Part shown: one piece after another, positions 8,010 to 18,125 of the stretch | How positions within the stretch are numbered: position 1 is the stretch's first letter | Layout of the letters: every line of letters starts with the position of its first letter | NCBI GenBank assembly: GCA_037178625.1 | Contig: JAWZXG010000028.1 | Span: 62,001-126,000 of the forward strand | Source: Skeletonema tropicum | Lineage: Eukaryota; Bacillariophyta; Thalassiosirophyceae; Thalassiosirales; Thalassiosiraceae | Length of the DNA stretch: 64,000 nucleotides | Reading direction: 5' to 3' | Made by a program: the position numbers and the translations under genes | The notes under the pieces: model-generated | What the model was told of the DNA's origin: nothing | Seen by the model: only the letters and a program-made list of their open reading frames with translations | Database searches by the model: none

Positions 8010-9512
8010 AGATTTTCAACACTGCCAGGCCGAACAGGGTTGAAATATCACCCTTTTGACATCAAAGATCCACTTTTGGCCGACAATGACCATGTCGAAC
8101 CACCAGAACACCTTCTCAACCCCTCTCCCTATCGATTGCCAACACCCAGCACCAACGGGGGCTTATGAGCGGCGAGAAAGAAATTAACGGCTTTTATTCG
8201 TCTCCATCGGCGGATGAAACGTCGAAGGGAAGAGCAAAAGATGTTACCTATCCCACCACTACTCGAACTCAACCTGTCTCCTTAATAACACTAATGGCAA
8301 TGAGTCGGAGCGGCAACAGGCAACTTCGCCGAGAGTGATGCCTGATGTCAGACGACTATCCAACCGCAGCGACAGCGACGAAACCGAATCGTGAATGAAA
8401 TGAAAACATGCTACAGAGCAAACGACGCGAACACCCGTCCGACACTCTCAATCAAGCGAAACAGAAAGAGAAGCCGAGCAAACAACAAACGGTTGCATTG
8501 ACTTACAATCAAGATACCCAAAATATAGAAATAGGAGGAGGATCGAGATCGAGGAAAATATATGAACATTGTTCCAAATAAGAAGTCTGAGGATCTGGTA
8601 CGTCCTGTTACATTCAGTGAAGGCGAGGGCAAGGTTGAGAGAGAATAGATTTATCTCCGATGCTATTTGAAGGCATGATCAATCTGTCTTTGATACAGCG
8701 CACAACATATTCGGTCACCGCGATATAGAACTTGGAAAGGTCAGAGAAGTAGAAGGTTTCTTGACGAAGAACTTTCATCCAGTCACCAAACTTTTGAACC
8801 TCGGTTTAATTTAAAAAAATTCTACGGTGGAACACCGAATCTTCTCGAAACTCTACGTATGATAGTACGAAATAGTAACATTCTACGTCATTTTTTAAAT
8901 TTAACCGAGGTTTCAAAAGTTTGGTGACTGGATGAACTTTGAGGATCGTAGTCGCGCCTCCGCGTAAAAGATATTAATGTTAATGAAATGTATAATTACT
9001 TAATCCATTTCTACATTATTTCAATGGAATCAACTCCTGTGAATGTACTTCTAGCTCATTCAGCATGTGTGATTCTCTAATAAAGATTTGATGTTGCCAA
9101 CGAAAACGATGAACCCCGTGTCTTCCTTTCTCCTCATGCACATCGAACTCGTTCGACTGTACGTAAATCCATTGCTAAGCTCGCCCGTACCATCTGGAAG
9201 GCACTCAATTGCTGTGCGCCAAACACCTCTCGAGAAACGAAATCAATGGAAATCAAAAGCGATGTTGGATCGGCGGCGTCGAAATTTCGCTCATTTTCGT
9301 CCTCTTTTGCTTTTGACTCTATTTCGACCGAAGAAATAGCCGTTGTCGTGGATCTACCATGGCCAGGACATGGCAGAGGGCAAGGAAAACCGTTAGGCGA
9401 TGCATCGGCATCGATACTGGGAGGTATTGGTCCTCAATGCGCTCAATTCGACTGCATATTAGGGTGATTTGGCATATTTCAACCCTGTTCGGCCTGGCAG
9501 TGTTGAAAATCT
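8010..9512. repeat. 1.5-kb segment bounded by perfect 39-bp inverted repeats
   Basis: 8010-8048 (agattttcaacactgccagg and following bases) is the exact reverse complement of 9474-9512. Such a pair could be the ends of an old DNA element; the interior has no intact gene. It also contains the MITE at 8776-8934. No target duplication was recognised outside the arms, so a chance pair of dispersed repeat copies remains possible. Apart from the MITE, nothing else is supported in 7778-9512. Confidence 0.55.
8776..8934. mobile_element. 159-bp MITE with long TIRs and 6-bp target duplication
   Basis: The arms begin catccagtcaccaaactttt and pair over about 40 bp (continuing through cctcggtt) with one or two indels. 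The flanks are aacttt at 8770-8775 and aacttt at 8935-8940, a perfect 6-bp direct repeat. The interior is AT-rich and cannot encode a protein. The superfamily is not clear from this target size. Confidence 0.85.
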
Positions 9513-9813
9513 GCACGAGCTCTCAGAGGATAGATTCCCGAACATTCTCCCGCCAAAACCAAATCGCGGACTTTTCTGAAAAAATTATTTTTCGCACCCA
9601 ATCGAGGGAATCTATAAACCGAGGACTACAGCGTGGCCGGGAGCACAGCCGCCCTCAACTTCAACACAACTCACAATTGCTACCGATCGCAGGATAGGTT
9701 GATTATGGACTATAATTTCACAGAGGATCTTCCTCTAGAGAGAGATACTTGCACAACTACCCAGTGATCTTGCTTGCGCCTTTTGTGTCCAGCCAAAGTG
9801 TAATGTGTGCATC

Positions 9814-11740
9814 AAGGGTAAATAAGCAGGGTTGGCGTCGTTTTGTTAAATTTCAAAATCAATTTACCATCTCGTCAGCTCATCGGTACTCGAATTTAGC
9901 GATCTTGTACAAGTTCCGATGTCAAAACATACTCTCTTTCTTTGTCTTGTCGTTACGACCTCTTTGACCGTATGATTGAGTCTCGTCTCCCCTTGATTGA
10001 GTCTCGGACATCACTCAATGAGTCTCGTTTTTTCCTGATCTCCCGTCATTGAAAGCTCGAACTGATCATTACCGCTCAAGGCAACGGCAACCATGGTCCA
10101 CGTTGCCGCCGCTGAAATAGACCAAGTTAATAGCCATATTATCAGCCAATCGGTGGCTGATCGTTACTATGGATTATTATGTTGATGTTATCGTACGTGG
10201 ATCCACCAGAAACGCTCCTTAAGATGTTCAATGAGCCCTATGCAGTGACCGGCGCTCGCCGGACGTCACCGCCTAATATTACCTCCATGCTGCCTTCCCT
10301 CGGCGGATTCGGCAGCGGCAAGAGCTTCAACACCAACATAGTAATTCATAGTAACGATCGGCCACCAATCATAATATAATACGGCTATTAACTTGGTCTA
10401 ATTCAGCGGCGGCAACGTCGACCATGGTGGCAACGTTTTCAGGCTGTGGGGTGCAAGTCAGAAGATCACGGAGGGGTGTAAGTCAGGTCACATGAGGTCA
10501 CGAAAAGTCCAAGTCAGAACCACGGAGGAATAGTACATTGGCGATGGTCTTGACGCAATATTTGTCGCCAAGAGCGTGATATGACAGATCACGGTACATT
10601 GTAAAAGCTGTCACAGGTGATGGTAGCAAAGACAGTGATAGCACATAGGCAACTTGCTTTGTATCGGACGCTGCACTGCTATCCACTGCAAGTCAAAACG
10701 TATATATATTCTTAACAGCATGCTGAATCTGTCTCTGAAGTGGTGTGGATGGATTCGCCGTCTGGAAGCGTGAGGAGCACGGAGCGCACATCATGTGATG
10801 AACGACATAATGATCGTCGCTCGACATCAATGAGAACATACACGGCGAACGACGTTGCCGTCTCTACCACCGAGAAAAGGCACACGCAATGAAGCATATT
10901 CATTGTATTCATCAATGGATGCGTCGAGACTGCTGTGTCTTGTGCATCCAACACACTTGTTGGATGTTACGGAAGCGGGCACATCTCATAGCAAAATGCA
11001 TCCACACGCAACAAGCAGCATCTTCTATGAACACCAACACCAACAATATACGAGAATAGTATATTTATGCTATTTGGAGTCTTGGTGGCGACGGGGAAGG
11101 TTCAAGAGCGTACTATACCGATGCATAATATTTGAGCGACGAAAGCAATACACATACTAATCAACTCTTGACGGGCAGCAGTGTACAACTCATTGAAGAT
11201 TCAACAGCAAACAGAGTCTCCATTCGCGGCAATAGATTAGAGGACCATGCAAGCCAATTGCAGGCGATGCTGATAGAAATGTAACAAAGTTCAAGCCTTA
11301 CTACAATAGTTTGAGTCCCTGTTGGATGCGAAATACTACGCAAACTCCTCTTTTATCGACTCTTGCTTTGGGTATTAAATCTAGTCGCAGACTCTAGTTG
11401 AATTACATGATACTTCAGTCACCTATTCGAGAAGAATGGTGACGATTCATTGCATTCTGTGATAGAATTGTTGCAGATGAGCTGCGACCACGAACTTTCC
11501 TCCTCTTTTTCTCTCCTCTTTCTCGCCCCCAACTCAGGCGAAGCCCACAGCCTGAGAAAATTGCCACCATGGTTGCCTTGCCTGATCACGGCCCGCCGGC
11601 GTGGTGCGTTGCTGATCATCTTCAGACCGGCACTTACTTTCTCAAATGAACTTGCTGACGAGACGGTAACGGTACTCAGCTTTTTTACTAGGTAAAATTT
11701 TGGCGGGAACCGTCGTCGCCAACCCTGCTTATTTACCCTT
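9814..11740. repeat. Imperfect inverted repeat pair bounding about 1.9 kb
   Basis: 9814-9879 (aagggtaaataagcagggtt, later ctcgtcagc) matches the reverse complement of 11653-11740 with gaps; the first 25 bases are nearly identical. This may be the ends of a degraded transposon or two independent repeat copies. The interior contains the fold-back element at 10081-10441 and no supported gene. The frames at 10712-10954 and 11450-11695 match nothing I recognise and are left out. Confidence 0.45.
10081..10441. mobile_element. Fold-back/MITE element with about 110-bp inverted arms
   Basis: The left arm (10081-10195) and the right arm (10325-10441) are reverse complements with roughly 90% identity. 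They share cgttgccgccgctgaa, then accaagttaatagcc, then gatcgttactatg in the same order. The loop of about 130 bp is unrelated to either arm. The outer ends read caacggcaaccatgg and caacgttgccaccatgg. No clean target duplication was recognised and there is no coding capacity. Confidence 0.75.
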
Positions 11741-11858
11741 GGTGTGCATGGTATAATATATATATTTTTGGCGAGGGCGAGGGTCAGGCTCTGGCTTCTA
11801 TCTCTCCTCCGTGCTCCTACTATCCATGCCCCTACAAAGCAGCAGTGGCATCGGGGCG

Positions 11859-11987
11859 ATGGTAGAGAGTTGGTAGAGGGTTGGTAGAGGGTTGGTAGAG
11901 AGTTGGTAGAGAGTTGGTAGAGGGAGGTAGAGAGTTGGTAGAGAGTTGGTAGAGAGATGTAGAGAGATGGTAGAGAGTTGGTAGAGT
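11859..11987. repeat. 12-bp minisatellite (gttggtagagag), second array
   Basis: About ten imperfect tandem copies of the same unit as at 4531-4669. The sequence just 3' of it (tctcaacgtgtgtgttgc) resembles the flank of the first array in inverted orientation near 4468-4485. The array ends about 80 bp before the target duplication of the large transposon. Confidence 0.9.
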
Positions 11988-12075
11988 GGTACGTACACAT
12001 ACGGGTAAAAAAATACCTACGTACTCTCAACGTGTGTGTTGCTCTCGTGATTGGTTCCAATCAACCACGAAAACG

Positions 12076-12167
12076 GGGAGGGGCTACGTTGGGCACGGCT
12101 TTTCTGGGCACGGGTTGGGCACGCCCTATGATGTGACGATTCTGCCACGTCACCATACCACGCTCTC
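12076..12167 (+). repeat. Left TIR of the Mutator-type element
   Basis: Pairs with 16683-16774. Contains gggcacg three times. The target duplication acgaaaacg lies immediately outside at 12067-12075. Confidence 0.93.
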
Positions 12168-12411
12168 CCACCACCCCTTCTTTCCACCACAAGCCCCGCA
12201 CACAGTCAAAGTTAGATACCCCAGTAACTACATCATAAGCCATAAAGTCACCGCGGCAACACCAACTAGCATAAATCATAGTCACTACAGCAAAACACTA
12301 CCGCTCATTCCACTTTCGTCGTCATATTTTTTCGTATTCTTGCCGCTGCTTCAATAATTGGTCATCTACGACCTATCGAATTTACACACAACATACCTTA
12401 CAAACAAATCA

Positions 12412-13692
12412 ATGTTGGTCGATTATTATGACCTACATCGATTCGAGTTGTTCCAGCAGAAGGTTCGCCGATACGGTGGCGAAGCAGCCGTCCGTCATGA
12501 CTATAATATTTACAACAGAAAATACACTCCTCCACAATTGAAGGATCAAATGAAAAGCGGCAACTATTTACATAATCAGAACCTGAAATGGTGGCGGACA
12601 ATAAACAAGAACAAACCTTCACCAAAAAAAATATCATTTTTGTCATCATCATTGCAATATGACTCCAAAAGAGACAACAAACGGAAGGCGATGGAACTTG
12701 ACAATTCAACTGTTTCATTTCAGTTCAACAAAGTCACAGCAAAGAAGAAACGTAAAGCGGGGAAACACAAAGCACAACTCACCGCCAAACATTTAACTAA
12801 CTCTCCTGCACCCCTCATTACACCACAATATGGGGACTTTGTTGAGGTTGAATTCTCCTCCAATTCAAGCGTTTATGTTCTTTATGCTCGCGCAGATAGC
12901 GAATGCCCCCTGCTTCGTGACATACATGAATGCTGCTATAAAGGAGCCGGAAATACTCTTGACAATTCTCTTGATGCTTTGCCCAAAAGAGCTTGGGAAC
13001 AAGACAACCATGCTGGTGGGGGATATGCAGCATTTGGGATTGGATCCATGGATAAAAGACAAACTGGGCCCTTCTTTCTTATGAATCATCAATATGAAAA
13101 GGCAAAAGCTATTACTTCCTCTCTCTCTTCCATCTTTGGTAGAGTTGCGGCAGCCTTGCTGAACTACACACCTAATGTATTTAGGGAGAATGAAAAAATT
13201 AAGAGCATAAATGCAAACTTCTCTTTCCCACCAATTGGTTGCCAAGGTGCAGTTGGCTGGATGGCAAATCAAGTTGCGATTCGCCGCATAGGCAAGGGAT
13301 GCCAGAAGAATGCAATGATAGAAGACAGTGTTGTGGCATTGCACGCTGACACCGGGGATTTGAGTACAATGCACCCGCTTGTATACATACCGCGCGGTGG
13401 TCCAGATGGAAGAGGTGGAATTATAGCAGATTCCCACTTGGTCATTGCGGAAAGCGAGACTGGTGGCAAATACATTCAAATCGAGACAAATGTGAGAGAT
13501 ACTGTCTGTATAGTGGTCTTCAATAGCGCACTGAATTTGCATGGGTTGGTCCAATCATCCCCTGAAGGTGAAACTGAAGATGCCTGGAGCACGAGGCTCA
13601 TTCCATTCATTACAAAGCAAATGTATAACTTCATGTTAAAGAACAAATCTGCAGCGCCAATTGATAAGTTTAATGTTCTAAGAGTAAAGTAA
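12412..13692 (+). CDS. Transposon-borne putative 2-oxoglutarate/Fe(II) dioxygenase-like protein
   Basis: 426 aa from the first in-frame ATG at 12412; the frame opens at a TTG at 12358 directly after a stop. The N-terminal half is basic, with Lys/Arg-rich segments (residues about 85-125) that could bind DNA. The C-terminal half has VALHADTGD near 308-316, a following LVYIPRGG strand, VVFNSALNLHGL near 369-380 and then WSTRLIPF near 392. These give H311-x-D313, H377 and R395. The HxD...H...R order and spacing are those of the double-stranded beta-helix dioxygenases, and the loose pattern is closest to TET/JBP-type enzymes known on some fungal transposons. Nothing here resembles a transposase. 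Assignment is inference from motif spacing; if right, it could oxidise a nucleobase or protein. It lies tail to tail with the 844-aa gene, 272 bp apart. Confidence 0.5.
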   Translation: MLVDYYDLHRFELFQQKVRRYGGEAAVRHDYNIYNRKYTPPQLKDQMKSGNYLHNQNLKWWRTINKNKPSPKKISFLSSSLQYDSKRDNKRKAMELDNSTVSFQFNKVTAKKKRKAGKHKAQLTAKHLTNSPAPLITPQYGDFVEVEFSSNSSVYVLYARADSECPLLRDIHECCYKGAGNTLDNSLDALPKRAWEQDNHAGGGYAAFGIGSMDKRQTGPFFLMNHQYEKAKAITSSLSSIFGRVAAALLNYTPNVFRENEKIKSINANFSFPPIGCQGAVGWMANQVAIRRIGKGCQKNAMIEDSVVALHADTGDLSTMHPLVYIPRGGPDGRGGIIADSHLVIAESETGGKYIQIETNVRDTVCIVVFNSALNLHGLVQSSPEGETEDAWSTRLIPFITKQMYNFMLKNKSAAPIDKFNVLRVK

Positions 13693-13964
13693 AACACATC
13701 TTTTCCTACGCATATTTGCTCAAACATTGGTACCATACTGCCTCTGTAATGTGTGGAGAGAATTTTTTCTCTGAGAATGATCTATTCTATGTCATCTTCA
13801 TTCCCAGGAATCACTGATTTTGATAGGGGATAAGCACCTATTGATTACCCCACCAATCACCCAACCAGTGAATTAGCAACTTTTGTTGCATAAAATGAAA
13901 TAGTAAAGAAGAATGCTTGTGCTCAAGCCACAAAATTAAATCAGTTGTCTTTATCTTTACAGAA

Positions 13965-16499
13965 TCATTTTCCATGAAGAAACACGTAATGGCTATTACT
14001 TTGTCCTTCTCTTGCCCATAGTGCAACTGTATTATGATCGAAATACATGGGTTGACAATCTTTCATGGCCAATCCCCTTAGAATGATATTCGCCTTGTAT
14101 ACCACACTGTTCAAAACAAACACCTTTCCAACAACTTGAATCCCAATCGCATCCTTTGCAACACAAGGATCAACATCAGCTGTTGATTTTGTTTCGTCCA
14201 AAACCGAAACAGTCTCAATCAATCCCCAAGTTGATTTCACTAATCTTTTCCCAATCTGCTTTGCAGCTGCGCAATTTGCCTTGTTGTGTCCAATACCCTT
14301 ACAAAGATCACAAGTTGAAATGTGACGTTTTGCCGTAACCACTGCTTCCACTCCGCTTATCTTTCTTTTCATGCAAGTTCCACCTTCGCCCCGTTTCCTT
14401 GTAGAAGGAAGGATGCCTTGAGGGTTGTTGATGTTATTCTTACCATCCGCAACTGTAAGATCAAGGTACGACGCAGCTGCTCCTTTTAATTCTTCTTCCC
14501 CGACATTTTGAATATTAGCAATCATGTAATTCACAACTGGCAAAAGCTTCTGGTATGTTTCGTTGCTGCGCGATGCAGTACTGGCAAGCTGTTTGAATTT
14601 GTCCAACAGAATATTGTGCATTTGAGTCGAATTCAAACGTTTCGCTTTCTTTGCTGTATAACGTTTTGCAATCAATGGGTTGGCAACAAGATCTGACACA
14701 AATTCCCCTACACCTTCACCGCCAGCAACTTGTACATTATCTGTTGCATTAGTATGCAGCTCAACTGCACCAACGACTCCCTTCTCATCTGGCAGATCAA
14801 AATCGGCACCCCCAAAATCTGCTGCAGGAGTGTCATCAATGGAAGAACCACCATTTCTTTGTGGTGCTGGAGAAATTGCAGGGATTGACTTCACTTCGGT
14901 ATCATTAAGTTTCCAATGATTGTGAAACTGTGACTCATTGAATTCAAAATCGCATACTCGTTGGATGTGCTTGCATGGCTGTCCACTGTTGATGTCCCTT
15001 TTGCACCACATGCAGTAATACACACCGTCTCTGAATTCTACAACCCTCCTTGGTTGTGTCACTCTATCTGGACCTTTTAAATAAACCAAATATGCCTTAG
15101 TCACACCTCTTGCCTGTTGCTCAGCAGACAGTACTGCCATTTCCTCATATGAGTACTCTTGAGCTTCTAGGTTTGTCTTGATGAAGTTATCCACAACTTT
15201 GACAGAACATTTCATCGAACATTCTTGAGCCGCTTTTGTTCGCATGCCTTGGACATCATCATCGTAGACTGCAACTCGTGCTTTGACTCTTTGCTTTCGT
15301 TCCTCAGAAGTCTTATCCTCATCTTTCTGAAGGTGTTGCTGGACGACACCAGTAAAAGAATGAACTTGTCCTCCAAGATGACGTTGGAACGCTGAGAATG
15401 ATCCCTCGACAACGGAACTTGCCTCCATATCCAGTGTGAAATTCTCAATTCTCCAAGGATTCCCCCACCGCTCTTTATAAAGGGAAAGTTGCTGAAGATA
15501 TTCTGCAGCCCCTGGCCATTTGCGGCATGCTTCATTCAAGCGAACATCGTGCGCTAAAGCATAGTCAGGATATGTTCTCCCTGCTCTCTTCCGTAATGCG
15601 AAAATCATCTCCTGGTCATCTCCACCATTACAACCGTTTGTATGCTCTAGAGAGACAGATGTTATACGGACAATTTCATCATTACGGCATGCGTCATTAG
15701 GCATTCTTTCACGTGCAGCACTGATGTGCCACTCACAGCCAGTCTTCAGAGACTGACGAGTTGGCCGGGCACCCTTGATCCCTTCTTTCTTTTGTGACTT
15801 GTGGGTTCCTGATCTAGGACAGGTGTATCGATAGCTAATGTAATTATCTGCTTGCGTTCTTTTGTTTTCTGTCTTTTTTTGTTTAGGAAACATCCGCACA
15901 GTCACGCAATAATCTTCCACTGCTTGTTTGAAGAGTTGTTCCGATGGAAACACATCGTTGTTGTTAAAAGGTGCAGTGGCAGTGGAGGTATTAGTGGATG
16001 TATTGGTGGCCAAATCTAATTCTGCCTCTTCAGTTGGTGAAGTTGTTGTGGTTGTGTTGGTGGGCATATCAATGGTGCCAGTCAGACCGTTTTGCATCGT
16101 CATATCAAGAGGTTCGCTTGGGTTTTGTTGAGGAATTAGATGTTGCTGTTGCTGTTGGTTTTGAAAAAGCGATGCTTGATTGAGAAAAGGTGCAGGTGGT
16201 CGAAAATTGATGGGAAAAAGATGCTGAAGCTGATGATGATTATAACTTGGCCACTGATTGTTGGAAGATGGCAGAGGAGGAAACAAAGTGGCGAAGTTGC
16301 TGTTGTAATGTGGCATTACGCTATGAGCAGCGCCTGTGTCATGCGGATGTTGCATGTTTGTGGAGGTGGAGGTTGACAAACACGCACCAGAGGAAGAAGC
16401 AGGACCAGGATTACCAGGATTCATTAGTAGATTGGTGCTTGGTGACGACCTCCTGCCACTGTTATCGTTGTTAATATCCTGAGAATGTGCGGATTGCAT
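13965..16499 (-). CDS. Mutator-type FAR1/SWIM zinc-finger protein lacking a recognisable DDE core
   Basis: 844 aa, ATG at 16499. Residues 1-180 are low complexity (Ser/Asn/Thr/Gln). Around 185-290 lies a FAR1/WRKY-GCM1-like finger (C227, C255, H286, C290). A helical stretch at about 310-390 (EACRKWPGAAEYL, VVEGSFSAFQRHL) resembles the region that follows the catalytic core in MULE and FAR1 proteins. A SWIM finger lies at about 496-511 (CMWCKRDINSGQPCKH) and a CCHC knuckle (CDLCKGIGHNKANC) near 735. In normal MULE transposases about 200 residues with the DDE triad lie between the first finger and the helical region. Here only about 20 residues separate them. The protein could bind the TIRs but may not cut DNA by itself. 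Confidence 0.8.
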   Translation of the reverse strand: MQSAHSQDINNDNSGRRSSPSTNLLMNPGNPGPASSSGACLSTSTSTNMQHPHDTGAAHSVMPHYNSNFATLFPPLPSSNNQWPSYNHHQLQHLFPINFRPPAPFLNQASLFQNQQQQQHLIPQQNPSEPLDMTMQNGLTGTIDMPTNTTTTTSPTEEAELDLATNTSTNTSTATAPFNNNDVFPSEQLFKQAVEDYCVTVRMFPKQKKTENKRTQADNYISYRYTCPRSGTHKSQKKEGIKGARPTRQSLKTGCEWHISAARERMPNDACRNDEIVRITSVSLEHTNGCNGGDDQEMIFALRKRAGRTYPDYALAHDVRLNEACRKWPGAAEYLQQLSLYKERWGNPWRIENFTLDMEASSVVEGSFSAFQRHLGGQVHSFTGVVQQHLQKDEDKTSEERKQRVKARVAVYDDDVQGMRTKAAQECSMKCSVKVVDNFIKTNLEAQEYSYEEMAVLSAEQQARGVTKAYLVYLKGPDRVTQPRRVVEFRDGVYYCMWCKRDINSGQPCKHIQRVCDFEFNESQFHNHWKLNDTEVKSIPAISPAPQRNGGSSIDDTPAADFGGADFDLPDEKGVVGAVELHTNATDNVQVAGGEGVGEFVSDLVANPLIAKRYTAKKAKRLNSTQMHNILLDKFKQLASTASRSNETYQKLLPVVNYMIANIQNVGEEELKGAAASYLDLTVADGKNNINNPQGILPSTRKRGEGGTCMKRKISGVEAVVTAKRHISTCDLCKGIGHNKANCAAAKQIGKRLVKSTWGLIETVSVLDETKSTADVDPCVAKDAIGIQVVGKVFVLNSVVYKANIILRGLAMKDCQPMYFDHNTVALWAREGQSNSHYVFLHGK

Positions 16500-16567
16500 G
16501 ATGTATTAATGACACTGGTAACACTTAGCTTACTTTATTTTTGTCATTGGCCGCGCTGCAGCAACAT

Positions 16568-16569
<2 letters not shown>

Positions 16570-16637
<68 letters not shown>
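16570..16637. repeat. (GA)n microsatellite inside the transposon
   Basis: About 34 uninterrupted ga dinucleotides between the 5' end of the 844-aa gene and the right TIR. It is in the promoter region of that gene and would be highly variable between copies. Confidence 0.95.
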
Positions 16638-16641
<4 letters not shown>

Positions 16642-16682
16642 CCTCTTGTTGAAAGATAATTCTGCCTTTTAGGGTTAATGGA

Positions 16683-16774
16683 GAGAGCGTGGTATGGTGA
16701 CGTGGCAGAATCGTCACATCATAGGGCGTGCCCAACCCGTGCCCAGAAAAGCCGTGCCCAACGTAGCCCCTCCC
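16683..16774 (-). repeat. Right TIR of the Mutator-type element
   Basis: Reverse complement of 12076-12167. The target duplication acgaaaacg follows at 16775-16783. Confidence 0.93.
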
Positions 16775-17120
16775 ACGAAAACGCTCCATCAGGCGCTCGC
16801 TCCCGCGCCTCCAGCCTCCCCCAGCCATCCTCTCATCCCCCACGACGGTTCATCTACGTAAATTTGACGGTTAGCGTCTCTCGCGCGCACGCGCTTGTTT
16901 TTCAAAACTTCTGTAACAGAAAAATTCAATGATACATTAAAAGACACGCTATCAGCGCATTTCGTCATTAGTTTTGTCACAATTTGGGATTTTTTGGGAT
17001 TTTTCAAAAGACGCTAACCGTCGCGGTGAACCGTCGTGCCCCAACCATTTAGCCATTCAGCCATCAGCCCCACGCCACGCCACACCCCACACCCCACAAC
17101 AACCTAGAGTCTTAACAGCC

Positions 17121-18109
17121 ATGGCACCCAGTCTACCCCGTCAAGAAACCAACGAAGGCGATGTCATTTCGCGAATCTTTTTAATCCGCCATGGAGATCG
17201 GTTCGACTATGCAAATCCCAGCTGGGCTGATTCGGCCAAGAACAGCGGATGCTTGGTGACAGGTGCGTTAGTTTTTAGCTTTCTTTTACTTCATGTTCTT
17301 GTGTATTATTTCTTTTTGACTCTTTCCGCTCACAGTGCAGTATGATAGACCCTCCATTGTCAGCGCTCGGAAATCAACAAGCAAGTGAAACGGCAGCTTA
17401 TCTGCAAAAGATTGTTAAAGAAAATTTGCCCAACAATGATGATACCGACGATGGCAATAGTGGAGTAATACACAAAATTCTGGTGTCTCCCTACCTTCGA
17501 GTAATCCAAACTGCTACTCCAACAGCTCACACATTTGGCATACCACTCTCTATTGAAAATGGATTGTCAGAAGCACACGCTACACCAGATACAAGTGAGC
17601 AACAAGTATTGCCCACACCACATCAACGATTTGCTTACTTCCCAATGCTTGATCCAAATTATAATTCATTACTCAATGTAAAACCCACCCCAGGATATCA
17701 CTGCCCGAAGACTGGGTATGCATGTGAGGCATTTGCCGGAAGGTACTGTCAAAGAATGGAAACGTTTGCTCGCTGTGTGGAAAGGGCGCATTATGGACAA
17801 AACATTGTTATGTTTTCACATGCAGCTTCGGTAGCATTGGTGGCTGCGTTTTTGAGATGTTCCATGACTGGTCTCAAGTTCGCACCCTGTGGTATTTATC
17901 ATTTGGAACGGGTCAATAGGGGACCGTGGACAATCATGCAATCTGGACATGACAATTCAAGTTACGTTACAGAGAATTCTCCTACTACATATCCATGGGG
18001 ATTCTCTGCAAAGCACTTTCAGGAAAATGGTGGCAAATACTTTGGGGTATCAGAAGGAATCGACTTAGACTATTTTGTTGAAGCTACTGATAGTAGTAAT
18101 TATTTGTAA
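17121..18109 (+). CDS. Histidine phosphatase / phosphoglycerate-mutase-like protein (TULA type)
   Basis: Two exons, 17121-17262 and 17349-18109, with an 86-bp intron (gtgcgt...gatag), give 300 aa. The join restores DPPLSALG, a conserved element of the family, and keeps phase (1 base carried over). The RHGDR motif near residue 27 holds the phospho-accepting His. The second catalytic His is in MFSHAAS near residue 204. The arrangement resembles the UBASH3/TULA and related fungal phosphatases rather than glycolytic mutase. The natural substrate cannot be told. The gene ends 16 bp from the stop of the convergent PIG-Q gene. The upstream 16784-17120 has nothing recognisable beyond a probable promoter. 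Confidence 0.85.
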
Positions 18110-18125
18110 TGGTATGCTGAATTTA

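Larger units (their letters stand above)
12076..16774. mobile_element. 4699-bp Mutator-type DNA transposon with two genes
   Basis: Terminal inverted repeats of 92 bp (12076-12167 and 16683-16774) start gggaggggctacgttggg and appear identical. They are flanked by a perfect 9-bp direct repeat, acgaaaacg, at 12067-12075 and 16775-16783. A 9-bp target duplication and long TIRs fit the Mutator (MULE) superfamily, and the larger gene product has the FAR1-type finger, SWIM finger and zinc knuckle seen in MULE proteins. Three copies of gggcacg in the first 60 bp of each TIR are likely protein-binding sites. Two convergent genes fill the interior. Intact ends, an exact target duplication and two long open frames indicate a recent insertion. 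Confidence 0.93.

Noticed and set aside
11419..12060. 213-aa frame across the second minisatellite
   Set aside because: Half of it is translated tandem repeat (Leu/Tyr/Ser/Thr), with no family match.
12358..12411. Extra 18 codons at the start of the dioxygenase-like gene
   Set aside because: The frame opens at TTG just after a stop; the first ATG is at 12412.
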